Assembly (NCBI RefSeq): GCF_001613245.1
Contig: NZ_BDBZ01000007.1
Location: 372,001-436,000, forward strand
Length of the DNA stretch: 64,000 nt
Origin: Nocardia speluncae NBRC 108251
Lineage (GTDB): Bacteria > Actinomycetota > Actinomycetes > Mycobacteriales > Mycobacteriaceae
Reading direction: 5' to 3'
In this document: one piece after another, positions 34,277-43,306 of the stretch
How positions within the stretch are numbered: position 1 is the stretch's first letter
Layout of the letters: each line of letters begins with the position of its first letter
Notes under the pieces: generated by a model
What the model saw: only the letters and a program-made list of their open reading frames with translations
What the model was told of the DNA's origin: nothing
Database searches by the model: none
Program-made: the position numbers and the translations under genes

Positions 34277-35953
34277 ATGGACGGAACCTGGGATCATGAG
34301 GCCGACTTCGTCGTCGTCGGTAGCGGTGGTGGCGGCATGGCAGCTGCCTTGACGGCGGCGGACTCCGGGCTCGACGCCCTGGTGGTGGAGAAGGGTGCCC
34401 GCTTCGGTGGCACCACCGGCATCTCGGGCGGCGGCATCTGGATCCCGAACAACCCCACGCTGCGGCGCGCCGGCCACGACGACAGCCGCGAATCGATCCG
34501 GACATATCTCGCCGCGATCACCGAAGGCAAGGTTTCGCAGGAGCGGATCGATGCCTTCGTCGATAACGGCCCGGCCGCGATGCAGTTGCTCGAGAAGAGC
34601 AGATGGCTGGATTTCTTCTGGGTCAAGGGCTACGCCGACTATCACCCCGAGCTCGAGGGTGGGCGGCCGCTCGGCCGGTCCATCGAGGCCAAGGCCTTCG
34701 ATACCCGCAAACTCCGTGCCGCCGAGCAACATCTGCCCCCGAACGGGATGGCCGGCCCGCTCGGACTCTGGGTCAGTGCCAAGGACTATCACGACCTCGC
34801 GATGGTCAAGCGGACCTGGCGCGGCCGGTGGATGTCGGTTGTCGCCGCCTGGCGGGTCTCCTCGAACCTCGTACGCCGTCGGCATATGGCGACCACCGGT
34901 CGAGCCCTCGTGTCGAGGCTCCGGATGGCGCTGGAGGATGCGGGCGTGCCGCTCTGGCTGAACAGCCCGATGATCGAGCTTCTCGCCGAAAACGGGGTTG
35001 TCACAGGGCTGGTCGTCGAGCGTGACGGAAAGCCGACGCGGATCCGCGCCAGGCGTGGCGTGCTGCTGGCCACCGGCGGGTTCGACCACAACTCGGCGAT
35101 GCGTGAGCAGTATCTGCCCGACGGTGGCAAGGAAGACATCAGCGGTGGCGTCGGGGAGAACACCGGCGACGGCATCGTCGCCGGCGAACGGCTCGGCGCG
35201 GCAACGGCGTTCATGGACGATGCCTGGTGGATGCCCTCGGTCGCGCACCCATCCGGCGCCGTCATCCCGCTGGTCTCCGAGCGCTCCATCCCGCCGTCGG
35301 TGATCGTCTCGGCTCGTACCGGTGAGCGGTTCACCAACGAGGCGGCGCCGTACGTGAACTTCGTGCACGACCAGCTCGATGGCGGGCACGTCCCGGTATG
35401 GTTCGTAATGGATGCCAAGGCCCGCGCACGTTACCCGTTCGCCCGGGTCCTGCCCGGCGCCGACTTCCCCGAGGACTGGTACAAGGCAGGAATCGTGCAC
35501 AGGGCGGAAACACCGACCGGTCTCGCCGGAAAGATCGGTGTCCCGGCCGATGCACTGATCAGGACGATCGAACGGTTCAACGGGTTCGCTCGCCACGGCA
35601 AAGACCTCGACTACGACCGCGGTGTCAGCGCCTACGACCGTTACTACGGCGACCCGACGCTGGCGAACCCCGCCATGGACACGCTGGAGAAGGCGCCGTA
35701 CTACGCGATCCGTGTCGAAGCCGGGGACCTGGGCACCAAGGGCGGCCTGATCTGCGACGAGAACTCCCGAGTGTTGCGCGCGGACGGTTCGGTGATCGAG
35801 GGCCTGTACGCGACCGGCAACACCTCGGCCTCGGTGATGGCCAACGAGTACCCGGGTGCGGGCGGCACGATCGGTCCCTCGATCGTCTTCGGCTACATCG
35901 CCGCCCGCCATGCCATACGCAGTCCGGCCGCCGTGGCCGACCGCCCCTCATAG
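34277..35953 (+). CDS. kstD: 3-ketosteroid delta1-dehydrogenase
   Basis: 558 residues, matching KstD in length and throughout its sequence. FAD motif VVVGSGGGGMAAALTAA (about 11-27), GGTTGISGGGIWIPNN, WVKGYADYHPELEGG, GVLLATGGFDHNSAM, SAYDRYYGDP near residue 456 and GTIGPSIVFGY at the end. Introduces the C1-C2 double bond of ring A. ATG at 34277 sits eight bases after the -10, with no ribosome site. Followed 16 bp later by kshB. One of three KstD-type flavoproteins in the window and the clearest orthologue. Confidence 0.92.
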   Translation: MDGTWDHEADFVVVGSGGGGMAAALTAADSGLDALVVEKGARFGGTTGISGGGIWIPNNPTLRRAGHDDSRESIRTYLAAITEGKVSQERIDAFVDNGPAAMQLLEKSRWLDFFWVKGYADYHPELEGGRPLGRSIEAKAFDTRKLRAAEQHLPPNGMAGPLGLWVSAKDYHDLAMVKRTWRGRWMSVVAAWRVSSNLVRRRHMATTGRALVSRLRMALEDAGVPLWLNSPMIELLAENGVVTGLVVERDGKPTRIRARRGVLLATGGFDHNSAMREQYLPDGGKEDISGGVGENTGDGIVAGERLGAATAFMDDAWWMPSVAHPSGAVIPLVSERSIPPSVIVSARTGERFTNEAAPYVNFVHDQLDGGHVPVWFVMDAKARARYPFARVLPGADFPEDWYKAGIVHRAETPTGLAGKIGVPADALIRTIERFNGFARHGKDLDYDRGVSAYDRYYGDPTLANPAMDTLEKAPYYAIRVEAGDLGTKGGLICDENSRVLRADGSVIEGLYATGNTSASVMANEYPGAGGTIGPSIVFGYIAARHAIRSPAAVADRPS

Positions 35954-35969
35954 GCTCACGGAGTTACCG

Positions 35970-37004
35970 ATGTCAGCACCACATTCCTTCCGGCTCCGGG
36001 TGGTCGAGGTGGTCCGGGAAACCGCTGATGCACACTCGCTCGTCCTCGAACCCGACCCGGCCGACGAACTCCACTTCACCCCTCGGCCCGGCCAGTTCCT
36101 GACGCTCAATATCCCTACCGAGCGAGCGGGTGGCGCCGCGCGGTGTTACTCGCTGTCGAGCGCGCACCTGCTCGGAGAGAAGCTGAAGATCACGGTCAAG
36201 CGCACAACGGGCGGCTACGGATCGAATTGGGTCTGCGACCACCTCGCCGCGGGTGACGAGGTCGAAGTGCTGGCGCCGTCGGGCACGTTCACGCCCAGGT
36301 CGCTCGATGTGGACTTTCTGCTGTTCGCCGGCGGCAGCGGAATCACCCCGGTGATGGCGATCCTCAAGTCGGCGCTGCACGCGGGGACCGGCAAGGTGGC
36401 GCTGGTGTACGCCAACAGGGACGAACGGTCGGTGATCTTCCGCAATGAGCTGATCACCCTGGAGCAGCAGTACGGCGACCGATTGCACGTGGCCCACCTG
36501 CTCGAGTCCGTGCAAGGGCTGCCACGGGCGGAGACGCTGGAGACATTGGCGCGGCCGTGGGCCGACCGGGACGTTTTCATCTGCGGACCCGCTCCCTTCA
36601 TGGATGCTGTCACCGGTGCGGTCGGCGCGGTGGGTGTGGCACGCGACCGGGTTCACCACGAGAAGTTCCTCTCGCTGGGCAACGACCCGTTCTCGGACGC
36701 AGCCGTCGAGCTCGACGGCGAGGGCCCGATGAGCACGCTGGACGTGCTGCTCGACGGCGTCACCACGAGCCTGGCCTGGCCACGGAGCAACACGCTCCTC
36801 GACGTCCTGCTCGCCGCGGGCCTGGATGCGCCGTACTCCTGCCGCGAAGGCAATTGCAGTGCGTGCGCCTGCATCGTGCTGGAGGGTGATGTGGAAATGG
36901 AGCGCAACGAGATCCTCGAGGCCGAGGATCTCGCCGACGGGATCGTGCTGGGCTGCCAAGCCATCCCACTCAGCGACCGCGTCCGGGTGAGCTATGACGA
37001 GTGA
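35970..37004 (+). CDS. kshB: 3-ketosteroid 9-alpha-hydroxylase, ferredoxin reductase component
   Basis: 344 residues. FAD domain with ARCYSLSSAH, NAD domain with LLFAGGSGITPVMAI and FICGPAPFMDAV, and a C-terminal plant-type [2Fe-2S] ferredoxin with Cys291, Cys296, Cys299 and Cys329. This three-domain order and the close match to mycobacterial KshB identify the electron donor of KshA. ATG at 35970 with CGGAG upstream. Confidence 0.92.
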   Translation: MSAPHSFRLRVVEVVRETADAHSLVLEPDPADELHFTPRPGQFLTLNIPTERAGGAARCYSLSSAHLLGEKLKITVKRTTGGYGSNWVCDHLAAGDEVEVLAPSGTFTPRSLDVDFLLFAGGSGITPVMAILKSALHAGTGKVALVYANRDERSVIFRNELITLEQQYGDRLHVAHLLESVQGLPRAETLETLARPWADRDVFICGPAPFMDAVTGAVGAVGVARDRVHHEKFLSLGNDPFSDAAVELDGEGPMSTLDVLLDGVTTSLAWPRSNTLLDVLLAAGLDAPYSCREGNCSACACIVLEGDVEMERNEILEAEDLADGIVLGCQAIPLSDRVRVSYDE

Positions 37005-37027
37005 CGGCCCGTCGGCTCACCGGTCAC

Positions 37028-37077
37028 TCCCGATGGGCGGGAGCGGACACATGCGGGGACGCCGAGTTTGCGACCTT
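37028..37077 (+). promoter_or_regulatory. Dyad-type promoter of hsaC
   Basis: Perfect dyad TCCCG-ATGGG-CGGGA (37028-37042), 29 bp, then GACCTT (37072-37077), one change from TANNNT. The dyad could also act as a weak hairpin after kshB. Confidence 0.5.
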
Positions 37078-37169
37078 GGTGCACGACCGCGCCGGCCCGC
37101 CCACCACATCGAGCAGCCACCGGAATTCCGGCCCAACCGCCAACCTCCTCGACAGGACAGGACAACGCA

Positions 37170-38093
37170 ATGACTGAGCTTCGTGGACTCGGATACCTCA
37201 AAGTGCAGGCCACCGATGTGGAGCGCTGGCGCGAACTGGCGGTCGGTGCGCTCGGCTTCGCCGAGGGAACCGGACCCGATCCGGACGGGCTCTACCTGCG
37301 TATGGACGAACGCACCTCGCGGGTGATCGTGCTGCCCGGCGACACCGATGAGGTACTCGCCGTCGGCTGGGAGGTACGCGATCAGTTCGCTCTTGCCGCC
37401 GTCGGCAGGGCGGTCGAGGCTTCGGGTTTCGCGGTCAAGATGCTCTCGCCCGGCGAGGCGTCGGACCGCTCGGCCGAGCAGGTAATCACGTTCACGGACC
37501 CGGCGGGCATGCCCGTGGAAGTGTTCTTCGGTCCTGCGCTCGACCACTCGCCGGTGTTGACCGGTGCTGGTCAGAGGTTCGTTACCGGTCGGTGCGGGCT
37601 CGGACACGTGGTGTTACCGACCACGGACGTGGAGGAGACCCTCACGTTCTACACCGAGGTGCTGGGCTTCCTGCCCCGCGGCGCGATGAAGGTCGGTCCG
37701 CCGGCCGAGGACGGATCCTCGGCCCGGATCCGCTTCCTGGGCATCAACCAGCGCCATCACAGCCTGGCCATCTGCCCGGCGCCGCGCGGCGGCGCCCCGG
37801 GCCTGATCCACCTGATGGTGGAGGTGGATTCTCTCGATGCGGTGGGCCGCGCGCTCGACAACGTCAACAAGGCCGGCTTCTCGCTGTCCTCGACACTGGG
37901 CCGCCACACCAACGACAAGATGGTCTCCTTCTACGTCCGCGCGCCGGGCGGCTGGGATATCGAGTACGGCTGCGACGGGATGCTCGTCGACGAGACCTGG
38001 TACACGTCCGAGGAGATCACCGCCGACTCCTACTGGGGCCACGACTGGTCCGGGTCCGAGCCCCTGGCCGCCTTCGCGCCCGCACAGTCATGA
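37170..38093 (+). CDS. hsaC: Extradiol dioxygenase, 3,4-DHSA type
   Basis: 307 residues, closely like mycobacterial HsaC. Two-domain extradiol fold with iron ligands His146 (GLGHVVL), His214 (LIHLMVEV) and Glu265 (WDIEYGC), plus the conserved RHHSLAI-type loop. Cleaves the catechol ring A of the 9,10-seco steroid (3,4-DHSA). Neither the upstream monooxygenase HsaAB nor the meta-cleavage hydrolase HsaD is in the window. ATG at 37170 follows a purine-rich leader (GGACAGGACAACGCA). Followed 30 bp later by a sulfatase. Confidence 0.9.
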   Translation: MTELRGLGYLKVQATDVERWRELAVGALGFAEGTGPDPDGLYLRMDERTSRVIVLPGDTDEVLAVGWEVRDQFALAAVGRAVEASGFAVKMLSPGEASDRSAEQVITFTDPAGMPVEVFFGPALDHSPVLTGAGQRFVTGRCGLGHVVLPTTDVEETLTFYTEVLGFLPRGAMKVGPPAEDGSSARIRFLGINQRHHSLAICPAPRGGAPGLIHLMVEVDSLDAVGRALDNVNKAGFSLSSTLGRHTNDKMVSFYVRAPGGWDIEYGCDGMLVDETWYTSEEITADSYWGHDWSGSEPLAAFAPAQS

Positions 38094-38123
38094 CCGCACA
38101 CCTTCGCGAACGGAATTGAGCAG

Positions 38124-40319
38124 ATGACTCCGACCGACGGCCCCGGCCTGTCCACCGCATCCGACAGCGCTCCCAACGTTGTACTGGTCCTGCTCGACGA
38201 TGTCGGCTTCGGGGCGTCCGCATCCTTCGGCGGGCCGGTCGAAACGCCGGCCGTCGCGAAAATGGCAGCGGACGGCTTGCGCTACAACCGATTCCACACC
38301 ACGGCGATCTGCTCGCCCACCCGGGCTTCGCTACTGACCGGTCGCGACCCGCACGTTACGGGCGTCGGTACGGTGATGAACTCCGCCAACAAACATCCCG
38401 GCTACGACGGCATCATGCGCGACAGTACGGCCACGATCGCCACCGTGCTGAAGAAAAACGGCTACAGCACGGCCTGTTTCGGCAAATGGCATCTCGCTCC
38501 GGCCTGGGAGACGTCCCAGATCGGTCCGTTCGACCGGTGGCCGACCGGTCGTGGGTTCGATACCTTCTACGGGTTCCTCGGTGGCGAAACCCACCAGTAC
38601 GAGCCGACGCTCTACTCTGGGACCACGCCGGTGCACCGGCCCGAGGGGGACGACTACCATCTGACCGAAGACCTGGTGGATCGCTCGATCGACTGGATCA
38701 GGATGCAGAATGCGGTGGCGCCGGAGCGGCCGTTCTTGATGTACCTCGCACCGGGGGCGACGCATGCGCCGTTACACGTACCGGAGGAATTCTCCGCGAA
38801 GTACCGCGGCCGGTTCGCGCAGGGCTGGGACGCCGTACGGGAGGAGATCCTGGCGCGGCAGAAGGACCTCGGAATCGCGCCACCGGACACCGTGCTGACG
38901 CCGCGACCGGACGAGTTGCCGGCGTGGGAAACGTTGAGCGACGGCGAGAAGCAGGTCGCCCAGCGGATGATGGAGGTGTACGCGGGTTTCCTCGAGCACA
39001 CCGATGTACAGATCGCCCGGCTGATCGCAGCGCTCGAGGAGAGCGGCCAATACGACAACACGCTGTTCGTCTATGTGGTCGGAGACAACGGCAGCAGTGC
39101 CGAGGGTGGCCTGGCGGGCAGTATCAACTACTTCGGTGCACTCCAGGGGATGCCGGAACCTCTGGAGACGCAGCTCGAGCGGCTCGACGAGATCGGTGGG
39201 AAGAAATCCTATCCGCAGTATCCGGCCGGCTGGGCGTGGGCGATGACCTCACCGTTCCAGTGGGTGAAGCAGGTCGCGTCGCACTTCGGCGGCACCCGCA
39301 ACGCGATGGTTGTCACGTGGCCGGCAGGGATCGAGGATGCCGGCGGTCTGCGTACCCAGTTCGGGCATGTCAACGATATCGTGCCGACGATTCTGGAGGT
39401 GGCCGGGATCGAGGCGCCGACGGTGGTCGACGGGGTGGAGCAGGCGCCGATGGACGGGACCAGCCTGGTCTACAGCTTCGCCGATGCCGATGCGCCGGAG
39501 CGGCATACGACGCAGTACTTCGAGGTGTTCGGGCATCGGTCGATCTATCACCAGGGTTGGATCGCCTCCGCCTTCCACCGGGCGGGGATGCCGTGGACGG
39601 TAGGACTGCCACCGGTCGACGCGCCGTTCGAGGACGATATCTGGGAGCTCTACGACACCACCCGCGACTTCAGCCAGGCCCATGACCTGGCAGCGACCGA
39701 ACCGGACAAGCTCGCCGAGTTGCAGCAACTGTTCACGGCGGAAGCCGCTCGGGTGGAGATCCTGCCGCTGCGCGACGCCCGGACCAACCGGACGCTGATG
39801 CCCAATCTCGCCGGCGACCGGACCGAGTTCACCTATCACCGGGGCGCGATCGGGATCCCGGAGACCAACGGTCCGTCGTTGCGGGGCAGGTCGTGGACTA
39901 TGCGCGCGTACATCGACGTGCCCGAGCAGGGCAGTCGAGGGGTGCTCGCCACCATGGGCGGGAATACCGGCGGCTGGGCGCTCTTCGTGACCCTGGACGG
40001 ACGGCCCGAACTCGTCTACCGCGCCTTCGAGGCCGGCACTGTCCACCTTGCCGGAGAGCATCCGCTCACCGCCGGCGGCCGGGTACTCGAGGTGAACCTC
40101 GCCTACGACGGTGGCGGAATCGGTAAAGGCGCCACGATCACGCTGTCACTCGACGGCGTCGAACTCGGCAGCGGCCGGACCGAGCGGACCCCGCCCGGAT
40201 TCTTTTCGATCGACGAGACATTCGACATCGGCGAGACCACCGGTTCGCCGGTGGGGAACTACCCGCATGTGTACCCGTTCGAAGGCGGACTCGACCGTGT
40301 CGAGTTCTCCCTTCACTGA
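38124..40319 (+). CDS. Type I (formylglycine) arylsulfatase, copy 3
   Basis: 731 residues. VVLVLLDDVGFGASASFGG carries the metal Asps, CSPTR starts at Cys63, GKWHLAP is the second active-site segment, and VVGDNGSSAEGG and HFGGTRNAM follow. The C-terminal beta-rich domain has GGWALFVTLDG. Shorter at the N-terminus than copies 1 and 2. No signal peptide, so cytosolic. Placed directly behind hsaC, it suggests that ring-cleavage substrates or products in this pathway carry sulfate. Confidence 0.9.
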   Translation: MTPTDGPGLSTASDSAPNVVLVLLDDVGFGASASFGGPVETPAVAKMAADGLRYNRFHTTAICSPTRASLLTGRDPHVTGVGTVMNSANKHPGYDGIMRDSTATIATVLKKNGYSTACFGKWHLAPAWETSQIGPFDRWPTGRGFDTFYGFLGGETHQYEPTLYSGTTPVHRPEGDDYHLTEDLVDRSIDWIRMQNAVAPERPFLMYLAPGATHAPLHVPEEFSAKYRGRFAQGWDAVREEILARQKDLGIAPPDTVLTPRPDELPAWETLSDGEKQVAQRMMEVYAGFLEHTDVQIARLIAALEESGQYDNTLFVYVVGDNGSSAEGGLAGSINYFGALQGMPEPLETQLERLDEIGGKKSYPQYPAGWAWAMTSPFQWVKQVASHFGGTRNAMVVTWPAGIEDAGGLRTQFGHVNDIVPTILEVAGIEAPTVVDGVEQAPMDGTSLVYSFADADAPERHTTQYFEVFGHRSIYHQGWIASAFHRAGMPWTVGLPPVDAPFEDDIWELYDTTRDFSQAHDLAATEPDKLAELQQLFTAEAARVEILPLRDARTNRTLMPNLAGDRTEFTYHRGAIGIPETNGPSLRGRSWTMRAYIDVPEQGSRGVLATMGGNTGGWALFVTLDGRPELVYRAFEAGTVHLAGEHPLTAGGRVLEVNLAYDGGGIGKGATITLSLDGVELGSGRTERTPPGFFSIDETFDIGETTGSPVGNYPHVYPFEGGLDRVEFSLH

Positions 40320-40334
40320 GTGGAAGCGGACATC

Positions 40335-41093
40335 ATGGCAACACTGCAAGGCAAGGTCGCGCTGGTCACGGGCGCAGGACAAGGCGTGGGGCAGGGCATC
40401 GCGCTCGCCTTGGCCGGCGCCGGTGCGGATATCGCCGTCGTCGGGCGTACAGCCGGCAAGCTCGAGACCACCTGTGCACGCCTGCGCGCGCTCGGAGTGA
40501 AGGCGGAGCCGTTCACCTGCGACGTCTCGGACACCGATGCCATCCCCACGGTCGTGGGCCAGGTCGCAGATACTTTCGGTGGGCTCGACATCCTGGTGAA
40601 CAACGCCTATACCGGTGTCCTCGGGTCACTGTTGTCGATGGATGACGAGAAGTTCCGACGAGGTTTCGAGAGCGGGCCGTTCGCGACCTTCGCCTTCATG
40701 AAAGCCGCCCACCCGTTCCTCGCGCAACGTGCGGGATCGAGCATAGTCAACCTGGTGACCTCGGCAATGGTTCGGTGGGACCAGAGCGGGTACGGCGCCT
40801 ATGCTGCTGCGAAGGTTTCGGTTCAGTCGTTGACCCGTACGGCAGCCTCGGAATGGGGCAAGGACGGGATTCGCGTCAATTGCATTGCGCCGTTGGCGCT
40901 TTCGACCGGGCTGGCGGGCTGGATCGAAGCTCGTCCCGAGGAAGCCGCAGCCTTCCTGGACACAGTGCCGCTCGGCCGTGTCGGCGATTGCGAGGACGAC
41001 ATCGGTCGCGGCGTGCTGATGCTGGTCGGCCCGGACGCCCACTACCTCACGGGAGCGACGATCCCGCTCGACGGCGGCCAGGCGCGGTTCTGA
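40335..41093 (+). CDS. SDR family oxidoreductase
   Basis: 252 residues: VTGAGQGVGQGIA for the cofactor, NNAYTG in place of NNAG, YAAAK in the active site and IPLDGGQARF at the end. ATG at 40335 with GGAAG upstream is preferred over the GTG at 40320 because the fold begins there. Last intact gene of the hsaC-sulfatase operon; its stop overlaps the ATG of a broken VOC gene by one base. Confidence 0.82.
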   Translation: MATLQGKVALVTGAGQGVGQGIALALAGAGADIAVVGRTAGKLETTCARLRALGVKAEPFTCDVSDTDAIPTVVGQVADTFGGLDILVNNAYTGVLGSLLSMDDEKFRRGFESGPFATFAFMKAAHPFLAQRAGSSIVNLVTSAMVRWDQSGYGAYAAAKVSVQSLTRTAASEWGKDGIRVNCIAPLALSTGLAGWIEARPEEAAAFLDTVPLGRVGDCEDDIGRGVLMLVGPDAHYLTGATIPLDGGQARF

Positions 41094-41290
41094 TGACGGT
41101 CGAGAACAGACCGATCGCCCAGATCGGTTGTGTGGTAACTGATCTCGACGCAGCCGAGCGTGTCTACGCGGAAAGCTTCGGAGGGAGCAAGTGGACCAGG
41201 TTCACCGAGGTCGCTATCACGCCGGACACAGCCTCGACCTCGCTGTATGGGATCACACCCTCGAGGTGGCCCTGCGTGGCTCCATGCTGA
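41093..41290 (+). pseudogene. 5' fragment of a VOC-family gene
   Basis: Starts properly at the SDR stop (TGATG) and reads as a normal VOC first half: IAQIGCVVTDLDAAERVYAESFGG. Homology ends around 41230, after which the frame runs through SDR sequence out of phase to a stop at 41290. Best explained as a deletion that joined the start of a VOC gene to the interior of an SDR gene. Confidence 0.65.
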
Positions 41291-41676
41291 CGATTCGAGG
41301 CGCCGTGCCCCGCATGCTCGAAAGCGGCGGCGGCAGGATCGTGAATACCAGTTCCGGTGCTGCGTTCGTGGGCGAGGCGCAGCGGCCGGCGTACGCCGTG
41401 GCCAAGGCCGGTGTGGGCGCGCTGACCCGCCATGTGGCTTCCCGCTGGGGAAAGCACGGCATCCGGTGCAATGCAGTCGCTCCCGGTTTGGTGGACACGC
41501 CCCGGGCACGTGCGAACTCCAAGGACTTCTGGGAAGCGGCTCTGGCCGCCATTCCGAGCGGCCGACTCGGTGACGTCCTCGATATCGCTTCCGCAGTGGC
41601 CTTCCTGCTCTCCGAAGAGTCGAGCTGGGTCAACGGGCAGGTGATCAACGTCGACGGTGGCAGTGTGATGCGCTGA
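41191..41676 (+). pseudogene. 3' fragment of an SDR gene
   Basis: From about 41230 this frame reads as the second half of an SDR: LDLAVWDHTLEVALRGSM, IVNTSSGAAFVG, active-site YAVAK and VINVDGGSVMR. The Rossmann half with the cofactor motif is missing. A GTG at 41191 behind GGAGGGAG could allow translation, but the product could not bind NAD(P) normally. Confidence 0.7.
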
Positions 41677-41889
41677 GCGTGGCGTCTCGATGATCCACCG
41701 GATCGATCGGCGCGCTCAGCCGGATCGCCGCCAACTGTTGGCGCAGCAGGACTTCCTTCTCGCTGCCCGGCGCCACCGACTTCACCGGGGCGCTGCCGGC
41801 CGGCAAGACGACCCAGACCACCTGCTGGTCGATGAAATGCACTGCGCCCTTTGTCCAGTGGGCAAGGGAGCATGTGTGCGGGGGGCTGG

Positions 41890-42243
41890 TCAGCGCAGCT
41901 TGATGCTGCCGCCGTCGACCATCAGGGTCCGTCCGGTCATGTCGCTCGCGTCGGCGAGGAACACCGCGACCCCGATATCGGATTCTGGATCGCCGAACCG
42001 GTGCAGCGGGGCCTTGGCGAGCAGCACGTTCTCGACCCCGGGGTTCGCCTCGATGCCCTCGGTCGGTGCCGGCGGCGAGATGATGTTGACATTGATGTTG
42101 TCGGGCGCCCACTCGTTGGCCGCGACTCGGCTGATGGCGCGGATCGCTTCCTTCGCCGCGGCGTACGCACCCTGGGTCTGCTGGCCTTCGAGACCGGCAC
42201 CGGAGGCGAAGTCGATTACCGATCCCTGGGCGGTCGGCACCAA
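41890..42243 (-). pseudogene. 3' fragment of a second SDR gene
   Basis: 117 residues on the minus strand: SVIDFASGAGLEG with the catalytic Ser, YAAAKEAIRAISR with Tyr/Lys, and TLMVDGGSIKLR at the end. The N-terminal cofactor half is absent, and the sequence upstream changes to an unrelated frame. The 213 bases between this fragment and the one ending at 41676 hold no recognisable gene. Confidence 0.65.
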
Positions 42244-42591
42244 GGGCGTCCAAGGTGACCATCAGCGTTTCATCGTCGTTCAGCATGAAGTGACCGCCGG
42301 TGGACAACCTGCGGTTGCCGGGCCGGACTCGGGGTGCGAGTACGAGATTCCGGGGACGCGCCCCGGTGCCTGTAGCGGTTGAAATGATCGAGCCAGAACG
42401 GCGCGATGGTGTGCAGAATCGCGGCGGCACGTCGGCGAGCTGCCGAATGTCTGCCGCGGAGCGGGTTCCAGCTGGGGCGGACGGTGGTTGGGCGAGTCGG
42501 TCGTTTGTCGTGACTCGTCTCGGTGGTCGCCGGACACCGTCGCATTCCGGTACATGTTCTCCGGGCGGACGCTGTGCGCGTAAGCGCAATC
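42244..42591. other. Gene-free, degraded stretch between the steroid and NRPS clusters
   Basis: No ORF here has recognisable homology or a convincing start. A short minus-strand piece next to the SDR fragment (containing LNDDETLMVTLDALG) looks protein-derived but I cannot assign it. Together with the three truncated genes to the left it marks a deletion-prone boundary. Confidence 0.5.
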
Positions 42592-42610
42592 GATAATGGT
42601 TATCATTATC
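42592..42610. promoter_or_regulatory. Fur/Zur-family operator
   Basis: GATAATGGTTATCATTATC matches the classical 19-bp Fur box at 17 of 19 positions, with perfect 7-bp arms GATAATG/CATTATC. In Mycobacteriales iron is normally sensed by IdeR, whose box differs, while the Fur-family member Zur uses boxes of this type, so zinc control is favoured. It lies 58 bp upstream of the methyltransferase gene that opens the NRPS cluster. Confidence 0.7.
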
Positions 42611-42668
42611 CAATAGTTGGTACTCGGCGTGTCGGCGGCCTGCCGGCCGCCCGTAATCGGAGGTGGCA

Positions 42669-43295
42669 ATGGCCGCGATGGATGTTCTGGTGGATCGCAT
42701 GTTGCGGAGGCCGTCCGGGGTGTTGGCGCGCCGCTGGTGGCGGGATATGAAATCTCACCACGACATATTCCGGGATGCGCTCGCGGCGTTACGGCCTGTG
42801 TCCGACGATCATGTGATCGAGATCGGGTGCGGTGGGGGAACGTTCGCGAGTTGGATGCTGAGGAGCGGTTGTCGGGTGACGGCGGTCGATCACAGCGCGG
42901 ACATGGTGGCGCTGACCCGGCGTAACAATGCCGAGGCGGTGGCGGCGGGGCGGCTCGCGGTGGCGACCGCTTCCGCGGGCGAATTGCCTTTTCCGGCAGG
43001 GAAGTTCAGTGCTGCGGTGATGACGAACGTCTTCTTCTTTCTCGACGCCGCGCCTGTCGTGGCGGAGTTGGTGCGGGTGCTTGCGCCGGGTGGGCGCGTG
43101 GTGGTGCACACCCTGGCGGCGGACCGGCCTGCCGCGGTAGTGCCGCGGCCGGTTGTGCGGCGGATGCGGCTGTACAGCGACGACGAGCTGGCCGGGTTGT
43201 TCGAAACTGCGGGATTCACCTCGGTTTCCGTGGGGCGCGTCGGTGGTGGGTCGTTCCAGCTCGTGACGGCGATCCGTGGTGACATCGAGCACTGA
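42669..43295 (+). CDS. Class I SAM-dependent methyltransferase
   Basis: 208 residues. Motif I is VIEIGCGGGTFASWML, followed by VTAVDHSADM, LPFPAGKFSAAV and LAPGGRVVVHTL, the UbiE/methyltransferase-11 pattern. ATG at 42669 is chosen for GGAGG five bases upstream; GTG 42663 is possible. Placed between two metal-box candidates, it is the first gene of the metallophore region. Which atom it methylates is unknown. Confidence 0.82.
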   Translation: MAAMDVLVDRMLRRPSGVLARRWWRDMKSHHDIFRDALAALRPVSDDHVIEIGCGGGTFASWMLRSGCRVTAVDHSADMVALTRRNNAEAVAAGRLAVATASAGELPFPAGKFSAAVMTNVFFFLDAAPVVAELVRVLAPGGRVVVHTLAADRPAAVVPRPVVRRMRLYSDDELAGLFETAGFTSVSVGRVGGGSFQLVTAIRGDIEH

Positions 43296-43306
43296 GCCGT
43301 GGGGCT

